From NCBI GenBank assembly GCA_900467185.1, contig UBPA01000011.1, forward strand, positions 124,001 to 188,000: DNA of 64,000 bases, read 5' to 3'. Below, in pieces: positions 62,051 through 64,000 of the stretch. Positions within the stretch are counted from its first letter, which is position 1, and every line of letters begins with the position of its first letter. The position numbers were made by a program, and so were the translations under genes. This stretch comes from Hyphomicrobiales bacterium. GTDB lineage: Bacteria; Pseudomonadota; Alphaproteobacteria; Rhizobiales; Rhizobiaceae. Below the pieces are notes generated by a model. That model worked only from the letters and a program-made list of their open reading frames with translations, searched no databases and was not told the origin of the DNA.

Positions 62051-64000
62051 GGTTCCATCGCGTCCGCGATCATCGCCTCGGTATCGCCGACCGGACGGGG
62101 CCGGCCGAGCAGGTAACCCTGCACCTCGGCGAAACCCTCCCGGCGGAGCGCCTGCAGCTGTTCCTCGGTCTCCACGCCCTCGGCGAGCGTCGTGGCGTTG
62201 AAGCCCGAACCGATGCCCACCACGGCGCGGATGATGGCGAGACTGCCGGCATCCGTCTCGATGCCGGAGACGAAGCTCTGATCGAGCTTGATCTTGTCGA
62301 AGGCGAAGCTGCGCAGATAGGAGAGCGACGAATAGCCGGTGCCGAAATCATCGATGGCGATCCGCAGGCCAAGCGCCTTCATTGCCCGCAGAAGCGGCAG
62401 GCTCTGGCCGACATCGGTCAGAAACACGGATTCGGTGATCTCGATCTCCAGCCGTTCGGGCGCAAGTCCGCTGCTCTCGATGGCGAGGCGCACCGCATCC
62501 AGAAGGCCCGCATCGCGAAACTGGGAGACCGAGAGATTGACGGCGATCCGCAGATGGGCGGGCCATCGGGCAGCCGTCCGGCAGGCCTCGTTCAGCGCCC
62601 ACTCGCCGATCGGCACGATCAGCCCGGTTTCCTCGGCCACGGGGATGAAGTCGATCGGTGCCACCAGCCCGCGTTCGGGATGATTCCAGCGGATCAGCGC
62701 TTCGAAACCCGCGAGATCCGGGCCGTCGATCCGATAGATCGGCTGGTAATAGAGCTCGAACTGCCCCTCCTCCAGGGCGTGGTGCAGCGCCAGATTCATC
62801 TCGTGGCGGCGCTCGGCTTCCAGGCGCATTTCGGGACGATAGATGCGGAAGGTCGAGCGGCCGCCTTCCTTGGCGGCATAGAGCGCGAGATCGGCATCCC
62901 GCATCAGCCCGTCATCATCCGTGGAATGCTCCGGCGCGCGCGCGATGCCGATGCTGCAGGTGACGTGCTCGGCGATGCCGTCGAGGTCGAACGGCACACG
63001 CAGGGCGGCCAGCAGCCGGTCGGCCACCTCCTCCGCCGAGCGTCCGTCCTGGAGCTGCAGCACGATCGCGAACTCGTCGCCGCCGAGCCGCGCCACGAGG
63101 TCGCCCTGCCGTATGATCGACAGGAGGCGGTCTCCGATGTGGCAGAGCAGCGCGTCGCCCGCCGCATGCCCCTGGCTGTCATTGATGGTCTTGAAGTGAT
63201 CGATATCGAGATAGAGCAGCGCCACCGGCGCCTCCTCGGTCGCCGCAAGCGCCGCACGCCGGATGTGATCGCCGAAATAGGCGCGGTTCGCGAGACCGGT
63301 GAGCGAATCGTGCATGGCCATGTAGGCAAGGCGCGCCTCGGTCTCCCGCTCCTCCGTAACGTCCTGGGAAATGCCGAGAACGTAGCGCGGACGATTGCCC
63401 TTGCGGGTCGGCAACACGCGCTTGGCGGTGCGCAGGATGCGCTTGCCGCCTGAGAGATCCTCGATGGTCTCTTCGAAGCTCACGGTCCCCGAGGCCGCCA
63501 GGGCGCGTTCGTCCTGCTTGCGAAACTGCGTCATCTGACGCTCGGAGAAGACCGTCCGGTCGGACCCCGTGGCGATCTTCTCGGACGTCGTGCCGAAGAT
63601 GCTGCCACAGGCTGCGTTGTAGAGCACGTAGCGGCCGTCATCCTCCAAGTCCTTGACGAAGACGGCGACCGGAAGGTTTTCGATGATGCTGTCGAGCAGC
63701 GTCTGGGTCTCGCTGACCTGCTGGCGGGCGGCATTCACCTCCGTCCGGTCCTGAACGATGGCGAGAATGGCCGTCCGGCCCTCGAACTGCAGTTCACGCC
63801 CATAGGTCAGCACATCGAGCGCCGTCCCGTCTGCCTTCAGATGCGTCCAGCGCTCGGCGCGATCGACATCGCTGCGCTTCGCCACGGCATCCACCATGCG
63901 CTGGCGCTCCGACGCGGGGCGAATGTCGAGCACCGTCAGGCGCGTATAGGCAAGCTGGCTGTAGCCATAGAGTTCCACGGCGGCGTCGTTGACGATGAGG
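62014..64000 (-). CDS. PAS-GGDEF-EAL bifunctional c-di-GMP enzyme (5' partial)
   Basis: The frame continues past the right edge, so the gene's start is not in the window. Numbering from the GTG at 63978: the end of one PAS domain (up to about residue 85), a second PAS domain (about 95-215), a GGDEF domain (about 216-385) with GGDEF at 299-303 and inhibitory RQGD at 290-293, and an EAL domain (about 400-645) with EALIRW, EITESVF, IDDFGTGYSS and KLDQSFV. All catalytic residues of both domains seem to be present, so it may both make and degrade c-di-GMP under PAS control. N-terminal sensor domains lie outside the window. Confidence 0.92.
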   Translation of the reverse strand, partial: LIVNDAAVELYGYSQLAYTRLTVLDIRPASERQRMVDAVAKRSDVDRAERWTHLKADGTALDVLTYGRELQFEGRTAILAIVQDRTEVNAARQQVSETQTLLDSIIENLPVAVFVKDLEDDGRYVLYNAACGSIFGTTSEKIATGSDRTVFSERQMTQFRKQDERALAASGTVSFEETIEDLSGGKRILRTAKRVLPTRKGNRPRYVLGISQDVTEERETEARLAYMAMHDSLTGLANRAYFGDHIRRAALAATEEAPVALLYLDIDHFKTINDSQGHAAGDALLCHIGDRLLSIIRQGDLVARLGGDEFAIVLQLQDGRSAEEVADRLLAALRVPFDLDGIAEHVTCSIGIARAPEHSTDDDGLMRDADLALYAAKEGGRSTFRIYRPEMRLEAERRHEMNLALHHALEEGQFELYYQPIYRIDGPDLAGFEALIRWNHPERGLVAPIDFIPVAEETGLIVPIGEWALNEACRTAARWPAHLRIAVNLSVSQFRDAGLLDAVRLAIESSGLAPERLEIEITESVFLTDVGQSLPLLRAMKALGLRIAIDDFGTGYSSLSYLRSFAFDKIKLDQSFVSGIETDAGSLAIIRAVVGIGSGFNATTLAEGVETEEQLQALRREGFAEVQGYLLGRPRPVGDTEAMIADAMEPQRAPLRLRATT

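Noticed and set aside
1-64000. CRISPR arrays, tRNA/rRNA genes, insertion sequences and prophage genes
   Set aside because: I looked for regularly spaced repeats, tRNA arms and transposase or integrase proteins in all described genes and gaps and saw none.

Overview
The window is 64 kb of GC-rich, gene-dense chromosome from an alphaproteobacterium, most likely a member of the Rhizobiaceae (Agrobacterium/Rhizobium/Ensifer/Shinella-like). The evidence is the strong G/C bias at third codon positions, the Ku/LigD end-joining genes in more than one Ku copy, the sugar and peptide ABC systems typical of rhizobia, and a cluster of rhizobial intergenic palindromes (RIME type) at 52.65-52.88 kb. I see no tRNA, rRNA, CRISPR array, insertion sequence or prophage gene. 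Species cannot be named from the sequence alone.

Layout: 0-3.1 kb, an ABC exporter-like protein whose ATPase motifs are all degenerate, followed by a stand-alone cyclic-nucleotide-binding protein. 3.1-8.1 kb, a calcineurin-like phosphoesterase divergent from a metallo-beta-lactamase-fold hydrolase, a membrane diguanylate cyclase, and an OmpW-like porin. 8.1-9.9 kb, a polysaccharide deacetylase/glycosyltransferase pair. 10.1-11.4 kb, a PQQ-type sugar dehydrogenase. 11.5-15.7 kb, a bacterial NHEJ locus, ku > < ligD < ku. 15.8-22.0 kb, a six-gene, overlap-coupled operon: a PaoABC-like molybdenum aldehyde oxidoreductase, a catalase-like haem protein, an SDR and a PPC-domain protein. 22.1-25.1 kb, a YdeP-type molybdenum oxidoreductase and two small proteins, one with no canonical start codon.

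25.1-36.6 kb is a pentose block: a YtfQRT/YjfF-type furanose ABC importer, araD, araA, araB, transaldolase and a SorC-family regulator. Three promoters in it share an ACWAAAGT-type element that I propose is the regulator's operator. 36.7-39.3 kb holds a PNPOx-like stress protein, a GntR regulator and an M24 peptidase. 39.3-46.3 kb is a single leftward run behind a TPP riboswitch: thiX, thiY, thiM, thiE, thiD, then a fused TRAP transporter and its binding protein. 46.6-54.4 kb holds an inositol-phosphatase-like gene and a Dpp-type peptide ABC operon ending in an amidase. 54.6-59.8 kb holds a YoaK-like membrane protein and an RND efflux pump with its adaptor. 59.9-64 kb holds a gluconate-5-dehydrogenase-like SDR with a SnoaL-like partner, a gluconolactonase, and the 3' part of a PAS-GGDEF-EAL protein.

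The candidates for something undescribed are the pseudo-ATPase ABC protein paired with a cNMP-binding protein, the TRAP transporter inside a TPP-controlled operon that lacks a ThiZ ATPase, and the predicted arabinose regulon with its operators. Metabolically the window describes a soil bacterium that takes up plant-derived pentoses, oxidises aldoses and gluconate, salvages thiamine precursors and imports peptides or amides.
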